A DNA stretch of 62,446 nt from Flavobacteriaceae bacterium (GCA_947461795.1 CANHMG010000002.1:1-62446), one strand, 5' to 3'. Shown: positions 19,316 through 27,438, counted from the stretch's first letter. A program made the numbers and translations. Notes: generated by a model not told the origin, from the sequence alone.

Positions 19316-20182
19316 ATGATTTCCTACAATACCAAAGATTGGTTTACCTTCATTTTTCGATTTCACAAAGCGGATACCTTTCGCACGCTTTTTCCGATTA
19401 TGATCGCGATTGGCATTTACGCTGGATTTGTGGGTTATATGGAAGTTGTATACTGGAAACTGGCAGATACGAGTTACATCAAAAACATCACGATTATGCA
19501 CGGTATGTTGGGTTTTGTGATTTCGTTGTTGCTCGTTTTCAGAACCAATACTGCTTATGACCGTTGGTGGGAAGGACGAAAATTGTGGGGTGCCTTGGTG
19601 AACAACAGTCGAAATTTTGCATTGAAACTCGCTGTCATTTTAAAAGACGAAAAAGACAGCCATTATTTCAAAAAGATAATCCCGACTTATGCTGCAGTGT
19701 TGCATCAACATTTGAGCAATGATGAAACGAGTTTACAATTGTTTGAGGATGTAGATTTGGAAATTGACCATCATAAACACAAACCCAATCAAGTGGCTAA
19801 AAAGATGTTTCAAAAATTGAATGATTTGTACGACGAACAAAAAATATCCGGTGATCAATTGATTATTTTAAATGCCGAAATACAATCGTTTACGGATATT
19901 TGCGGTGCTTGTGAAAGAATTAAAAACACACCTATTCCCTACTCATACAGTGCTTTTATCAAGAAGTTTATTTTCTTTTATGTCATGACTTTACCGTTTG
20001 GATATTCCTTTAGTTTGGGATATTATACTGCACCAGTAGTAGTTTTTATCTTCTATGTTTTGGCTAGTTTAGAATTGATTGCAGAAGAAATAGAAGATCC
20101 ATTTGGAGGAGATGCGAATGATTTGCCGACAAAAAAAATTGCTGATAATATTCGAAAACATGTAGAAGAGCTGATACACTAG
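19316..20182 (+). CDS. bestrophin-family (UPF0187) chloride channel-like membrane protein
   Basis: A 288-residue membrane protein. It has the bacterial bestrophin layout: an N-terminal segment with F-R-F-H-K, a first TM (about 27-47), a second TM near 63-80 followed by the conserved F-R-T-N-T-A-Y-D-R-W-W-E-G-R-K-L-W-G block, a central cytosolic helical part with E-R-I-x-N-T-P-I-P-Y-S-Y, then two TMs (about 212-255) and E-I-E-D-P-F-G near the end, the Ca/Asp-rich region in animal homologues. Bacterial members form pentameric anion- or cation-selective channels. The start at 19316 matches family N-termini; the frame opens seven codons earlier inside the palindromic repeat region. Confidence 0.9.
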   Translation: MISYNTKDWFTFIFRFHKADTFRTLFPIMIAIGIYAGFVGYMEVVYWKLADTSYIKNITIMHGMLGFVISLLLVFRTNTAYDRWWEGRKLWGALVNNSRNFALKLAVILKDEKDSHYFKKIIPTYAAVLHQHLSNDETSLQLFEDVDLEIDHHKHKPNQVAKKMFQKLNDLYDEQKISGDQLIILNAEIQSFTDICGACERIKNTPIPYSYSAFIKKFIFFYVMTLPFGYSFSLGYYTAPVVVFIFYVLASLELIAEEIEDPFGGDANDLPTKKIADNIRKHVEELIH

Positions 20183-20285
20183 CCCAGATAGCAACGGCAT
20201 CCTTTTGTGCGAGGATATTTTTTATTTATTTGAGGAGTCGGGAAGCACAAAAGATAGAGTGGAGAGCTGGAAATAGCTTCTAAAA
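20181..20285 (+). ncRNA. structured intergenic element, copy A
   Basis: The first of four related elements. It begins inside the TAG stop of the bestrophin gene. Conserved 5' block: AGCCCAGATAGCAACGGCAT. Central stem: CTTTTGTGC (20202-20210) with GCACAAAAG (20245-20253), enclosing a 34-nt loop. Conserved 3' block: AAGATAGAG, then AGCTGGAAATAGCTTC, then a run of A. Outer pairing: CCAG (20184-20187) with CTGG (20267-20270). An AGCT/AGCT hairpin (20265-20268 with 20275-20278) competes with or forms a pseudoknot with that pairing. It could be a small RNA, a 3'UTR element or a mobile structured repeat. It may correspond to a published Flavobacteria RNA motif such as Flavo-1, which I cannot verify. 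Confidence 0.65.
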
Positions 20286-20345
20286 AAAATAAAAAAACAC
20301 CTCTAAAAAAATGCAGTTTTTTTTCGAACTCCGAACTGCAATGAT

Positions 20346-20353
20346 TATATTTG
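20346..20353 (+). promoter_or_regulatory. -7 promoter box for pheT
   Basis: TATATTTG, an exact TAnnTTTG match, 28 nt upstream of the pheT ATG. It shows pheT is transcribed separately from the bestrophin gene. Confidence 0.6.
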
Positions 20354-20381
20354 CGACCTCAAAAACAGACAGACAGCACCC

Positions 20382-22802
20382 ATGAAAATTTCGTACAACT
20401 GGTTAAAACAATTCATTAAAATCGATTGGAAATCGGATGAAACAGCCGCTCTACTGACCGATTTAGGTCTAGAAGTGGAAGTGGTAGAAAAATACCAATC
20501 TGTAAAAGGCGGTCTCGAAGGAATCGTTGTTGGCCATGTTTTGACATGCATTCAACATCCAAATGCCGATCGATTGAAAGTAACCACAGTAGATCTAGGG
20601 GATGGAATTCCTGTACAAATAGTTTGTGGTGCTAGTAATGTAGCCGCTGGACAAAAAGTTCCTGTGGCAACTATAGGCACTACTTTATATGATAAAGAAG
20701 GAAATTCGTTTGTGATTAAAAAAGGAAAAATTCGCGACGAGGAAAGTCATGGAATGATTTGCGCCGAAGACGAACTTGGATTAGGAACGAGTCATGATGG
20801 CATTATGATTTTGGATGCGGCTTTAAAACCAGGAACTTCAGTGGCTAAAGTTTTCAAAATAGAAAACGATGAAATCTTCGAAATTGGCCTTACTCCTAAC
20901 CGTGCAGATGCCATGAGTCATTATGGAACGGCTAGAGATTTAAGAGCTGGATTAATTCAAAGTGGTGTGAATGTCGAGTTGATTACGCCATCCGTGAGTA
21001 ATTTTAGAATTGACAAACGAACTTTAAAAATTGATGTTAAGGTTGAAAATAACAAATTAGCACCAAGATATTGTGGTGTTACTATTTCAGGAATCACGGT
21101 AAAACCTTCTCCTGATTGGTTGCAAAATCGATTAAAATCGATTGGATTGAATCCAAAAAACAATATTGTAGACGTTACGAATTATGTGTTGCATGAATTA
21201 GGGCAGCCTTTACATGCCTTTGATGCTTCTAAAATCAATGGGAAAATTGTGATAAAAACTTTACCTGCTGGAACTAAATTCACCACACTTGATGATGTTG
21301 AAAGAACCTTGCATGAAGAAGATTTGATGATTTGTGATGAAAAAGGTCCGATGTGCATTGCAGGAGTTTTTGGAGGGAAAAATTCAGGCGTTACCGAACA
21401 CACTACTAATATCTTTATAGAAAGCGCGTATTTCAATCCTGTGAGTATTCGTAAAACTGCCAAAAGACATACGTTGAGTACGGATGCTTCGTTTCGTTTT
21501 GAAAGAGGAATCGACCCAACAATTACCGAGTTTGCCTTGAAACGTGCGGCTTTATTGATTCAAGAAGTAGCTGGAGGTGAAATTACTTCGGATGTTATCG
21601 ATATTTATCCTAAGAAAATAGAAGATTTCCCTGTCTTTTTAAATTTTGCAAAAACTGCCAAGTTGATTGGTCAAGAATTATCCAAAGAAATTATCAAAAA
21701 AATATTGGCTTCTTTGGATATCAAAGTCAATAGTGTTACCGATGCCGGTTTAGGATTGACAATTCCCGCTTATCGAGTAGATGTGCAAAGAGAAATTGAT
21801 GTTATTGAAGAAATCCTACGTGTGTATGGGTATAACAACATCAACTTTACTAAGAAACTCAATGCCACAGTTTCGAATTCAGCAAGAACAGAAGATTACA
21901 AATTGCAAAACATTGTTGGAAATCAATTGAATTCATTGGGTTTTCATGAGATGATGGCCAATTCATTGACGAGCCCAGAGTATGTTGGATTAACGGAAAT
22001 GTTGAAAGAAGAGCATAATGTAACAATGCTGAATCCGTTGAGTACTGAGTTATCAACGATGAGACAATCCTTGTTGTTTTCAGGTTTGGAAGCGATATCC
22101 TATAATATCAATCGAAGAAATGCTGATTTAAAATTATTTGAATACGGTAAATCCTATCATCATTTTGAGTCGGGTTATGAAGAACAAAAGCATTTGACAC
22201 TTTTCCTTTCTGGAAACCGAAGTTCTGAGAATTGGACTAGTCCACAAAAATCTACCGATTTCTTTTTATTTAAAGGCTATATTGATGCTATTCTTTCGAG
22301 ACTTGGGATTGATAAAATAAAAGCGGAACCTGTTCATTCAGATGTCTTTGCAGAAGGAATTTCATTAGTTGTTGGCGAAGAAAAATTAGTAGAATTTGGC
22401 ATCATTAAAAAAAGTATTTTAAAACATTTTGACATCAAACAAGAAGTACTTTTTGCAGATTTTAATTGGAATTTGGTATTGAAGTTAATCAATACTAAAA
22501 TCAAGTTTACAGACATTCCAAAATATCCTGAAGTAAGACGTGATTTGGCTTTATTACTTGATGAAAATGTAAGTTTCGAATCGATTTATAAAATTGCACG
22601 TCAATCAGAAAAATCATTATTAAAAAACATTTTGTTGTTTGATGTTTACACCGGAAATAATTTGCCTGAAGGGAAAAAATCGTATGCTGTTAGTTTTACC
22701 ATTCAAGACCATTCGAAAACACTTACTGAAGAGCAAATTGATAAAGTAATGAGTAAGTTACAAAAGAATTTAACTACAGAACTTGGCGCAATTTTACGAT
22801 AA
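20382..22802 (+). CDS. pheT: phenylalanyl-tRNA synthetase beta subunit
   Basis: An 806-residue protein, the normal length of bacterial PheT. It has an N-terminal M-K-I-S-Y-N-W-L segment, an EMAP-II-like tRNA-binding domain (about 40-150, with H-P-N-A-D-R-L), B3/4 editing and B5 domains (P-N-R-A-D-A near 171-176; G-G-E-I-T-S-D-V near 397), a catalytic-like core (R-x-D-V-Q-R-E-I-D-V-I-E-E) and the C-terminal FDX-ACB anticodon-binding domain (K-Y-P-E-V-R-R-D near 708). It pairs with PheS to charge tRNA-Phe; pheS is not in the window. Confidence 0.97.
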   Translation: MKISYNWLKQFIKIDWKSDETAALLTDLGLEVEVVEKYQSVKGGLEGIVVGHVLTCIQHPNADRLKVTTVDLGDGIPVQIVCGASNVAAGQKVPVATIGTTLYDKEGNSFVIKKGKIRDEESHGMICAEDELGLGTSHDGIMILDAALKPGTSVAKVFKIENDEIFEIGLTPNRADAMSHYGTARDLRAGLIQSGVNVELITPSVSNFRIDKRTLKIDVKVENNKLAPRYCGVTISGITVKPSPDWLQNRLKSIGLNPKNNIVDVTNYVLHELGQPLHAFDASKINGKIVIKTLPAGTKFTTLDDVERTLHEEDLMICDEKGPMCIAGVFGGKNSGVTEHTTNIFIESAYFNPVSIRKTAKRHTLSTDASFRFERGIDPTITEFALKRAALLIQEVAGGEITSDVIDIYPKKIEDFPVFLNFAKTAKLIGQELSKEIIKKILASLDIKVNSVTDAGLGLTIPAYRVDVQREIDVIEEILRVYGYNNINFTKKLNATVSNSARTEDYKLQNIVGNQLNSLGFHEMMANSLTSPEYVGLTEMLKEEHNVTMLNPLSTELSTMRQSLLFSGLEAISYNINRRNADLKLFEYGKSYHHFESGYEEQKHLTLFLSGNRSSENWTSPQKSTDFFLFKGYIDAILSRLGIDKIKAEPVHSDVFAEGISLVVGEEKLVEFGIIKKSILKHFDIKQEVLFADFNWNLVLKLINTKIKFTDIPKYPEVRRDLALLLDENVSFESIYKIARQSEKSLLKNILLFDVYTGNNLPEGKKSYAVSFTIQDHSKTLTEEQIDKVMSKLQKNLTTELGAILR

Positions 22803-22808
22803 ATAAAA

Positions 22809-22816
22809 TATATTTG
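22809..22816 (+). promoter_or_regulatory. -7 promoter box for the small exported protein
   Basis: TATATTTG, an exact TAnnTTTG match, 32 nt upstream of the ATG at 22849 and seven bases after the pheT stop. Confidence 0.5.
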
Positions 22817-22848
22817 TAATTAGAATTTTAACTTAAATATCCTATAAA

Positions 22849-23238
22849 ATGAAAATGAAATCATTAGCCATCATTCTTTTTGTTTTGGCAGCAAATTCGA
22901 TTAATGCACAATCTACTTTTGACAAATGGCCTGCAATTAAGGCTTTTCATGAAGTGATGTCGCAAACATTCCACCCTTCAGAAGAAGGTAACTTGGAACC
23001 TATTAAAACGCGTTCTGAAGAATTAATGAACAGTGCGGCAGCAGTTTTAAAATCGAATATCCCAGCTGAATTTCAGACGGCAGCGATTTTAGCTTCTGCT
23101 GAAAAATTACAATTAAAAAGTAAAGCCTTGCATAAATTAGTTCAAGCCAAAGGAGCAGATGCCGATATTACGAAATCACTTGCTGAACTGCATGATGTTT
23201 TTCATGAAATCGTAGGGCTTTGTTCAGAGAAAAAATAA
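22849..23238 (+). CDS. small exported helical protein with conserved-looking His/Cys residues
   Basis: A 129-residue protein. The signal peptide covers residues 1-21 (cleavage after I-N-A-Q). The mature ~108 residues are predicted mostly helical by composition. Histidines cluster at both ends: F-H-E-V-M and F-H-P-S-E-E-G-N-L in the first helix, and L-H-D-V-F-H-E-I-V-G-L-C in the last helix. This arrangement would suit binding a metal or heme in the periplasm, but I recognise no named family. It has its own promoter box and is followed by a palindromic hairpin. The gene is confident; the metal-binding idea is inference only. Confidence 0.72.
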   Translation: MKMKSLAIILFVLAANSINAQSTFDKWPAIKAFHEVMSQTFHPSEEGNLEPIKTRSEELMNSAAAVLKSNIPAEFQTAAILASAEKLQLKSKALHKLVQAKGADADITKSLAELHDVFHEIVGLCSEKK

Positions 23239-23268
23239 GATAAAAACTATTCTGGTTATACAATTATT

Positions 23269-23328
23269 AGCCACGAATTCGCGAATTATTGAATATTCAT
23301 TCAACTATTTAATCGTGAATTCGTGGCT
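23269..23328. repeat. palindromic hairpin repeat, copy 2
   Basis: The left arm (23269-23287) begins AGCCACGAATTC and the right arm (23311-23328) is nearly its reverse complement; differences are single bases. Same arm family as 19244-19300. It lies 30 nt after the stop at 23238, where it could act as a terminator or mRNA 3' stabiliser. Confidence 0.78.
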
Positions 23329-23381
23329 AAAATCTTTTAAACAAATTGCCAATCTAAAATCCGAAATCTAAAATTAAATTT

Positions 23382-23389
23382 TACCTTTG
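23382..23389 (+). promoter_or_regulatory. -7 promoter box for the pRiA4b ORF-3-like gene
   Basis: TACCTTTG, an exact TAnnTTTG match, 20 nt upstream of the ATG at 23410. Confidence 0.55.
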
Positions 23390-23409
23390 GCCTTTTAAAA
23401 ATTTAAATA

Positions 23410-23961
23410 ATGATGGTTTATAAATTCAGAGTAATTCTCGATACTGAAGAAGATATTTTTAGAGATATTGCAATACTTGAAGAAGACACTTTAGAAGATT
23501 TACATAACGCAATTGTGAATTCTTTTGACTTTGATGGATTAGAATTAGCTTCCTTTTATACTTGTGATAATCAATGGAATCAAGAGGATGAAATCTCCCT
23601 TTTTGATACGGGTGATGTAGCTGGTGAAATGAAAACGATGGCCGATTATCCTTTATATTCCATACTTGATAAAGAGAATACCAAAATCATTTATGTGTAT
23701 GATTTTTTAAATATGTGGACATTCCTTGTTGAGTTGGCTGCCATTGAAGAAATTGAAGTTGGACAAACCTACCCAAGTACCTTATTCACACATGGAATTA
23801 TGCCTTTGGATGCTGTAGATAAATCGTTTGAAGCCGATATGAATGACGAAATTTACGGAGAATTTGAAGACGATCTAGACCAAGATGATTTAGATATGTT
23901 TGATGATAATGAAGGAGGAGAAAGTTTTGAAGATTTTGGATTTGAAGAGAATTGGAACTAA
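23410..23961 (+). CDS. plasmid pRiA4b ORF-3-like / IS1096 TnpR-like domain protein
   Basis: A 183-residue soluble acidic protein. The N-terminal Y-K-F-R-V-I-L segment, the E-E-D-T-L-E-D-L-H-x-A-I helix, F-Y-T-C-D-N-Q-W and the Y-x-Y-D-F-x-x-M-W-T-F-L-V-E-L block match the pRiA4b ORF-3 domain (PF07929 type). In Flavobacteria this is a widespread stand-alone chromosomal gene of unknown function; the transposon-derived name is historical and no transposase lies nearby. The last ~45 residues are extremely acidic (Asp/Glu repeats), a low-complexity tail. The start could be the first or the second of two adjacent Met codons. Confidence 0.75.
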   Translation: MMVYKFRVILDTEEDIFRDIAILEEDTLEDLHNAIVNSFDFDGLELASFYTCDNQWNQEDEISLFDTGDVAGEMKTMADYPLYSILDKENTKIIYVYDFLNMWTFLVELAAIEEIEVGQTYPSTLFTHGIMPLDAVDKSFEADMNDEIYGEFEDDLDQDDLDMFDDNEGGESFEDFGFEENWN

Positions 23962-23968
23962 AAAAGTT

Positions 23969-23998
23969 ACAGAGTTTCTGAGTCGCTGAGTTACTGAG
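23969..23998 (+). repeat. 8-bp-period nnnCTGAG array, left flank
   Basis: Consecutive units ACAGAG, TTTCTGAG, TCGCTGAG and TTACTGAG. The same repeat occurs in reverse complement at 24403-24438, so the two arrays form an inverted repeat around the four-helix-bundle gene. Confidence 0.8.
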
Positions 23999-24006
23999 AT
24001 TTTGGT

Positions 24007-24014
24007 TATCTTTG
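24007..24014 (+). promoter_or_regulatory. -7 promoter box for the four-helix-bundle gene
   Basis: TATCTTTG, an exact TAnnTTTG match, between the left repeat array and the ATG at 24039. Confidence 0.6.
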
Positions 24015-24038
24015 AGTTTTAATTTAAATATACGCCAA

Positions 24039-24398
24039 ATGAAAACTTTCCGAAATTTGCTTATCTGGCAAAAATCAATGACTTCAGTTACCAATAATTA
24101 TCAACTAACACAGAAATTTCCTAAAGAAGAAATCTTTGGTTTAACATCCCAAATAAGGAGATTTTCTATTTCCATTCCGAGTAACATTGCCGAAGGATAT
24201 GGAAGACAAAGCAACAAAGAATTTGCTAGATTCTTAAATATTGCTATTAGTTCGTTATTTGAATATCAAACCCAAATTGAAATTGCAAAAAATATAAATT
24301 ATATCAACGAAGAAGAATTTAACCAATTATATGAGAATAGTCGAGAAATAGAAGCAATGATTATCTCCTTTACCAAAAAAATAAATTCGGTAAACTAG
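24039..24398 (+). CDS. four-helix-bundle protein (23S rRNA intervening-sequence / bAvd-like, S23 family)
   Basis: A 119-residue protein beginning M-K-T-F-R-N-L-L-I-W-Q-K-S-M, then L-T-x-x-F-P-K-E-E-I-F-G-L-T-S-Q-I-R-R-F-S-I-S-I-P in short runs, S-N-I-A-E-G-Y-G-R and a last helix with E-I-E-A-M-I. These are the hallmarks of the S23/IVP family: pentameric four-helix bundles first seen in 23S rRNA intervening sequences and related to the Avd factor of diversity-generating retroelements. Here it is a stand-alone chromosomal gene with no rRNA or reverse transcriptase nearby. It is bracketed by inverted 8-bp-period repeats. I chose ATG 24039 by family start; the frame opens nine codons upstream over the promoter box. 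Function unknown. Confidence 0.9.
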   Translation: MKTFRNLLIWQKSMTSVTNNYQLTQKFPKEEIFGLTSQIRRFSISIPSNIAEGYGRQSNKEFARFLNIAISSLFEYQTQIEIAKNINYINEEEFNQLYENSREIEAMIISFTKKINSVN

Positions 24399-24402
24399 AA
24401 AA

Positions 24403-24438
24403 CTCAGAACCTCAGCAACTCAGAACCTCAGCAACTCC
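24403..24438 (+). repeat. 8-bp-period CTCAGnnn array, right flank
   Basis: Four exact-period units: CTCAGAAC, CTCAGCAA, CTCAGAAC, CTCAGCAA, then a degenerate CTCC. This is the reverse complement of the left array's unit. It ends three nt before the next ATG, so it forms the 5' leader of the nucleoid protein gene. Confidence 0.85.
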
Positions 24439-24441
24439 AAC

Positions 24442-25500
24442 ATGATCAACCTCTACAATACCCACATCGAAAATTTATCCATTCACAGAGTGGGGAATAA
24501 AAGCCGCAACGAAGCCATTTTCTTATCCGAACAACCTTATAATTTGAACGATGAGATTGTTCCTTTATTGAAAGAATATTTTTTCAAATCCTTTCGAGAA
24601 AAAGAAGAAAACTATTTTCAATTTGCACATGAAGTCGATTTGGATTACAACGACATGTATAAAATGGTAACAGAAATTTTCGATAATCCTGGTTCTGTGC
24701 ATGATGTTTCCAAAAAAATTACGAAACACCTTTTTGAGCAATCGAATCATCCACACATCAAAAACGGAGAAGTGTATGTCACGTATTTGACCAATTTGAA
24801 TATTGATAACACGATTGTAGATGCTGTTGGTATCTTTAAGAGTGAAATTCAAACAGATTTTTTACAATTTGAAGAAAAAGGAACTGCTTTAGAAATGATG
24901 CTCCAACAAGGAATCAACCTGAGCAAATTAGATAAAGGATGTTTGATTTTCAATCACAAAAAAGAAGAAGGTTACAAAATTTTATCCGTAGATAGCAATC
25001 GTTATGACGCTCGTTATTGGTTAGAACATTTCCTTTCTGTTGATGCTTTTGAAGACGAAAATTTCATCACTAAAAAATACCTAAAATTCTGTCAAGGATT
25101 TGCTAAAGATGTTGTTTTCCCTGCAGAAGACAAGAAAGAAGAAGTGATGTTTATGAATCGATCGGTGAATTATTTTGCCAAGAACGATCAATTTGAAGAA
25201 TCGAATTTCTTGAATGAAGTCTTAGACAATCCCGACTTGATTCCAGAGTTTAAAAACTACAAAGTAGACAAAGGCGAAAAATATAGCATCGAAGATATTA
25301 CGACTTTCCCAATTGCTAATGCTGCGGTTTCAGATGCAAGAAAATCGATTAAAAACGTGATCAATTTGGATACCCATATTCAAATCAAAATGGATTTTAT
25401 CAATCCAGAAAGCGCCGAAAAATATGTAGAAAAAGGCTGGGATGAAGAAAAGCAGATGTATTATTATTTGGTTTATTTTAATAAAGAACAAAAGAGCTAA
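24442..25500 (+). CDS. nucleoid-associated protein, NdpA/YejK-like
   Basis: A 352-residue cytosolic protein of the 37-kDa nucleoid-associated family (PF04245 type). It starts with an I-E-N-L-S-I-H-R-V-G-N-K block, as in homologues, followed by a long alpha/beta body with Y-F-Q-F-A-H, G-I-F-K-S-E and F-N-H-K-K-E-E-G-Y segments, and ends with the Y-Y-Y-L-V-Y-F-N strand. Length and order fit Bacteroidota members. The exact role is not established, but the E. coli relative binds DNA. Its leader is entirely the CTCAG repeat array. A terminator follows. Confidence 0.85.
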   Translation: MINLYNTHIENLSIHRVGNKSRNEAIFLSEQPYNLNDEIVPLLKEYFFKSFREKEENYFQFAHEVDLDYNDMYKMVTEIFDNPGSVHDVSKKITKHLFEQSNHPHIKNGEVYVTYLTNLNIDNTIVDAVGIFKSEIQTDFLQFEEKGTALEMMLQQGINLSKLDKGCLIFNHKKEEGYKILSVDSNRYDARYWLEHFLSVDAFEDENFITKKYLKFCQGFAKDVVFPAEDKKEEVMFMNRSVNYFAKNDQFEESNFLNEVLDNPDLIPEFKNYKVDKGEKYSIEDITTFPIANAAVSDARKSIKNVINLDTHIQIKMDFINPESAEKYVEKGWDEEKQMYYYLVYFNKEQKS

Positions 25501-25522
25501 ATGAAAATTTTATAAATTTCAG

Positions 25523-25558
25523 AATCCTCAGTTATTAAAAATGATTGAGGATTTTTTA
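25523..25558 (+). terminator. Rho-independent terminator after the nucleoid protein gene
   Basis: Stem AATCCTCA (25523-25530) with TGAGGATT (25546-25553), followed by a T run (25553-25557). It separates this gene from the ABC exporter operon. Confidence 0.75.
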
Positions 25559-25672
25559 ATTTTCAAAACACTAACATTTACCCATTTATATAGTAATTAA
25601 TATAGCATTTCATTTTTCGAGTAACTTTTTCATAACTTGTTCGACCTATTCCTGAATTTAATAAAACACACT

Positions 25673-26581
25673 TTGGAAACAATACTTTCTATTGAAAACC
25701 TCAACAAACGTTTCGGCCCTATTCATGCTGTAAAAAACGTTTCTATCGAAATACAAAAGGGCAATGTTTACGGAATTTTAGGTCCAAATGGCTCTGGAAA
25801 ATCTACAACTTTGGGCATCGTATTAAATGTCGTCAACAAAACATCCGGTGATTATCGATGGTTTGGAGGAACAATGCAAACTCATGAAGCGTTAAAGAAA
25901 GTTGGAGCTATTATAGAAAGACCTAATTTCTATCCGTATATGACGGCAAGAGAAAATTTAGAATTGGTCTGTAAAATTAAAAGCATTCCTTATACTAAAG
26001 TTCAAGAAAAGTTAGAATTAGTGGGTTTGTTAGATCGAGAAAATAGCAAATTCAGAACCTTTTCTCTTGGAATGAAACAACGCCTTGCTATTGCTTCTGC
26101 CCTACTCAATGATCCTGAAATTTTAATATTAGACGAACCAACAAATGGTTTGGACCCACAAGGAATTCATCAAATTCGCGATATTATCAAACTAATTGCT
26201 TCGCAAGGCACGACGATTTTACTAGCTTCTCATTTGTTGGATGAAGTTGAAAAAGTTTGTTCTCACGTATTAATTTTGAGAAAAGGTGAAGTGTTGTATT
26301 CTGGAAGTGTGAATGCTATGACTTCGAATGAAGGCTTTTTTGAACTTCAAAGCGATGACAATCATCAATTAATGACGTTACTTTCTGCTAATGAAGCCAT
26401 CGATAAGATTTCAGAAGAAAATGGGAAAGTATTTGCTTATTTAAAAAATCCTTTGGAATCGAAAGAGTTAAATCGATTTTTGTTTGAAAAAGGAATTATA
26501 CTCAACCATTTAGTCAAACGTAAACACAGTTTAGAAGAACAGTTTTTAGAATTGACGAATCAACCCAAATCAAAAAAATAA
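25673..26581 (+). CDS. ABC transporter ATP-binding protein (ABC-2 exporter type)
   Basis: A 302-residue ATPase. Walker A G-P-N-G-S-G-K-S-T is at 37-45, the signature is L-G-M-K-Q, Walker B is I-L-I-L-D-E-P, the D-loop N-G-L-D-P-Q-G follows and the switch His is in A-S-H-L-L-D-E-V. The C-terminal ~80 residues are the accessory domain of CcmA/DrrA-type exporters. There is no ATG start: the frame has two TTG codons, at 25637 and 25673. I favour 25673 because it gives an N-terminus M-E-T-I-L-S-I-E-N-L-N-K that begins right at the domain. It lies four bp upstream of its permease. Substrate unknown. Confidence 0.92.
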   Translation: METILSIENLNKRFGPIHAVKNVSIEIQKGNVYGILGPNGSGKSTTLGIVLNVVNKTSGDYRWFGGTMQTHEALKKVGAIIERPNFYPYMTARENLELVCKIKSIPYTKVQEKLELVGLLDRENSKFRTFSLGMKQRLAIASALLNDPEILILDEPTNGLDPQGIHQIRDIIKLIASQGTTILLASHLLDEVEKVCSHVLILRKGEVLYSGSVNAMTSNEGFFELQSDDNHQLMTLLSANEAIDKISEENGKVFAYLKNPLESKELNRFLFEKGIILNHLVKRKHSLEEQFLELTNQPKSKK

Positions 26582-26585
26582 AGCT

Positions 26586-27422
26586 ATGAAACGATTACTC
26601 GCTATAGAATTACAAAAAATTTGGAAGAACAAAGCAAGTCGTGTTTTGACAATTGCTTATTTTGTCATCTTATCTTTTATTGCATTAATAGCTTCCATCA
26701 AATTTAATATTGGTAGTTTTCAATTGCGAATTGCGGATGAAGGCATTTTTAACTTCCCTTATATTTGGCATTTTAATACATACATCGCTTCTATATTAAA
26801 ACTTTTTTTAGCCATTGTTATTGTTTCCATGATGGCGAACGAATATAGTTATGGCACTTTAAAGCAAAATTTGATAGATGGTATGAGCAAAAAAGAATTT
26901 GTGCTTTCTAAATTTTTAACCGTTTTGGTTTTTGCTGCAGGTTCTGCAATTTTCGTTTTCACAATGTCTTTAATTCTTGGTTTGAGCTTCTCTTCTTATA
27001 CTGAAATTGGAATTATATTTTCAGATTTAGAATACATTTTAGCTTATTTTGTTAAGCTAATTGGTTTTTTTTCCTTCTGTTTGTTTTTAGGAATTTTAGT
27101 AAAACGTTCTGCTTTTGCGCTGGGATTTTTATTGTTATGGGGAATTCTAGAGGGAATTGCAAGAGGAATATTAACATTTAAAATATTTCCCGATAGTAAT
27201 ACTGCTAGTTATATCACAATGCTTTTTCCGTTAGAATCGATGTCGAATTTAATTGTGGAACCCTTTTCTAGGTTATCTATTATAAAGACCATTGGAACTC
27301 AAATTGGAGTAACAGAACTTAAAGATTATAGTGTGCATTGGTATGGAATTCTAATCGTTTTAGCATGGACTTTTATTTTTATGTTATTATCTTATAAATT
27401 ACTGCAAAAAAGAGATTTATAG
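26586..27422 (+). CDS. ABC-2 type transporter permease
   Basis: A 278-residue inner-membrane protein with about six transmembrane helices (roughly 20-40, 75-95, 112-140, 155-175, 180-197, 250-270) and a basic N-terminus (M-K-R-L-L-A-I-E-L-Q-K-I-W-K-N-K), as in ABC-2 permeases. The N-E-Y-S-Y-G-T-L-K-Q-N block after TM2 is the usual coupling segment. With the preceding ATPase it makes a two-gene exporter. No substrate can be assigned. Confidence 0.88.
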   Translation: MKRLLAIELQKIWKNKASRVLTIAYFVILSFIALIASIKFNIGSFQLRIADEGIFNFPYIWHFNTYIASILKLFLAIVIVSMMANEYSYGTLKQNLIDGMSKKEFVLSKFLTVLVFAAGSAIFVFTMSLILGLSFSSYTEIGIIFSDLEYILAYFVKLIGFFSFCLFLGILVKRSAFALGFLLLWGILEGIARGILTFKIFPDSNTASYITMLFPLESMSNLIVEPFSRLSIIKTIGTQIGVTELKDYSVHWYGILIVLAWTFIFMLLSYKLLQKRDL

Positions 27423-27430
27423 TATCTTTG
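27423..27430 (+). promoter_or_regulatory. -7 promoter box for the choice-of-anchor L gene
   Basis: TATCTTTG, an exact TAnnTTTG match, starting one base after the permease stop and ending eight bases before the ATG at 27439. The transcript would have almost no leader. Confidence 0.55.
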
Positions 27431-27438
27431 CCGATGCT

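Noticed and set aside
23410..23961. Transposon-related gene suggesting an IS1096-like mobile element
   Set aside because: Only the domain name comes from a transposon passenger. No transposase, terminal repeats or target duplication surround it.
23969..24438. The CTCAG arrays as a CRISPR array
   Set aside because: Units are 8 bp with a 5-bp core and no spacers.
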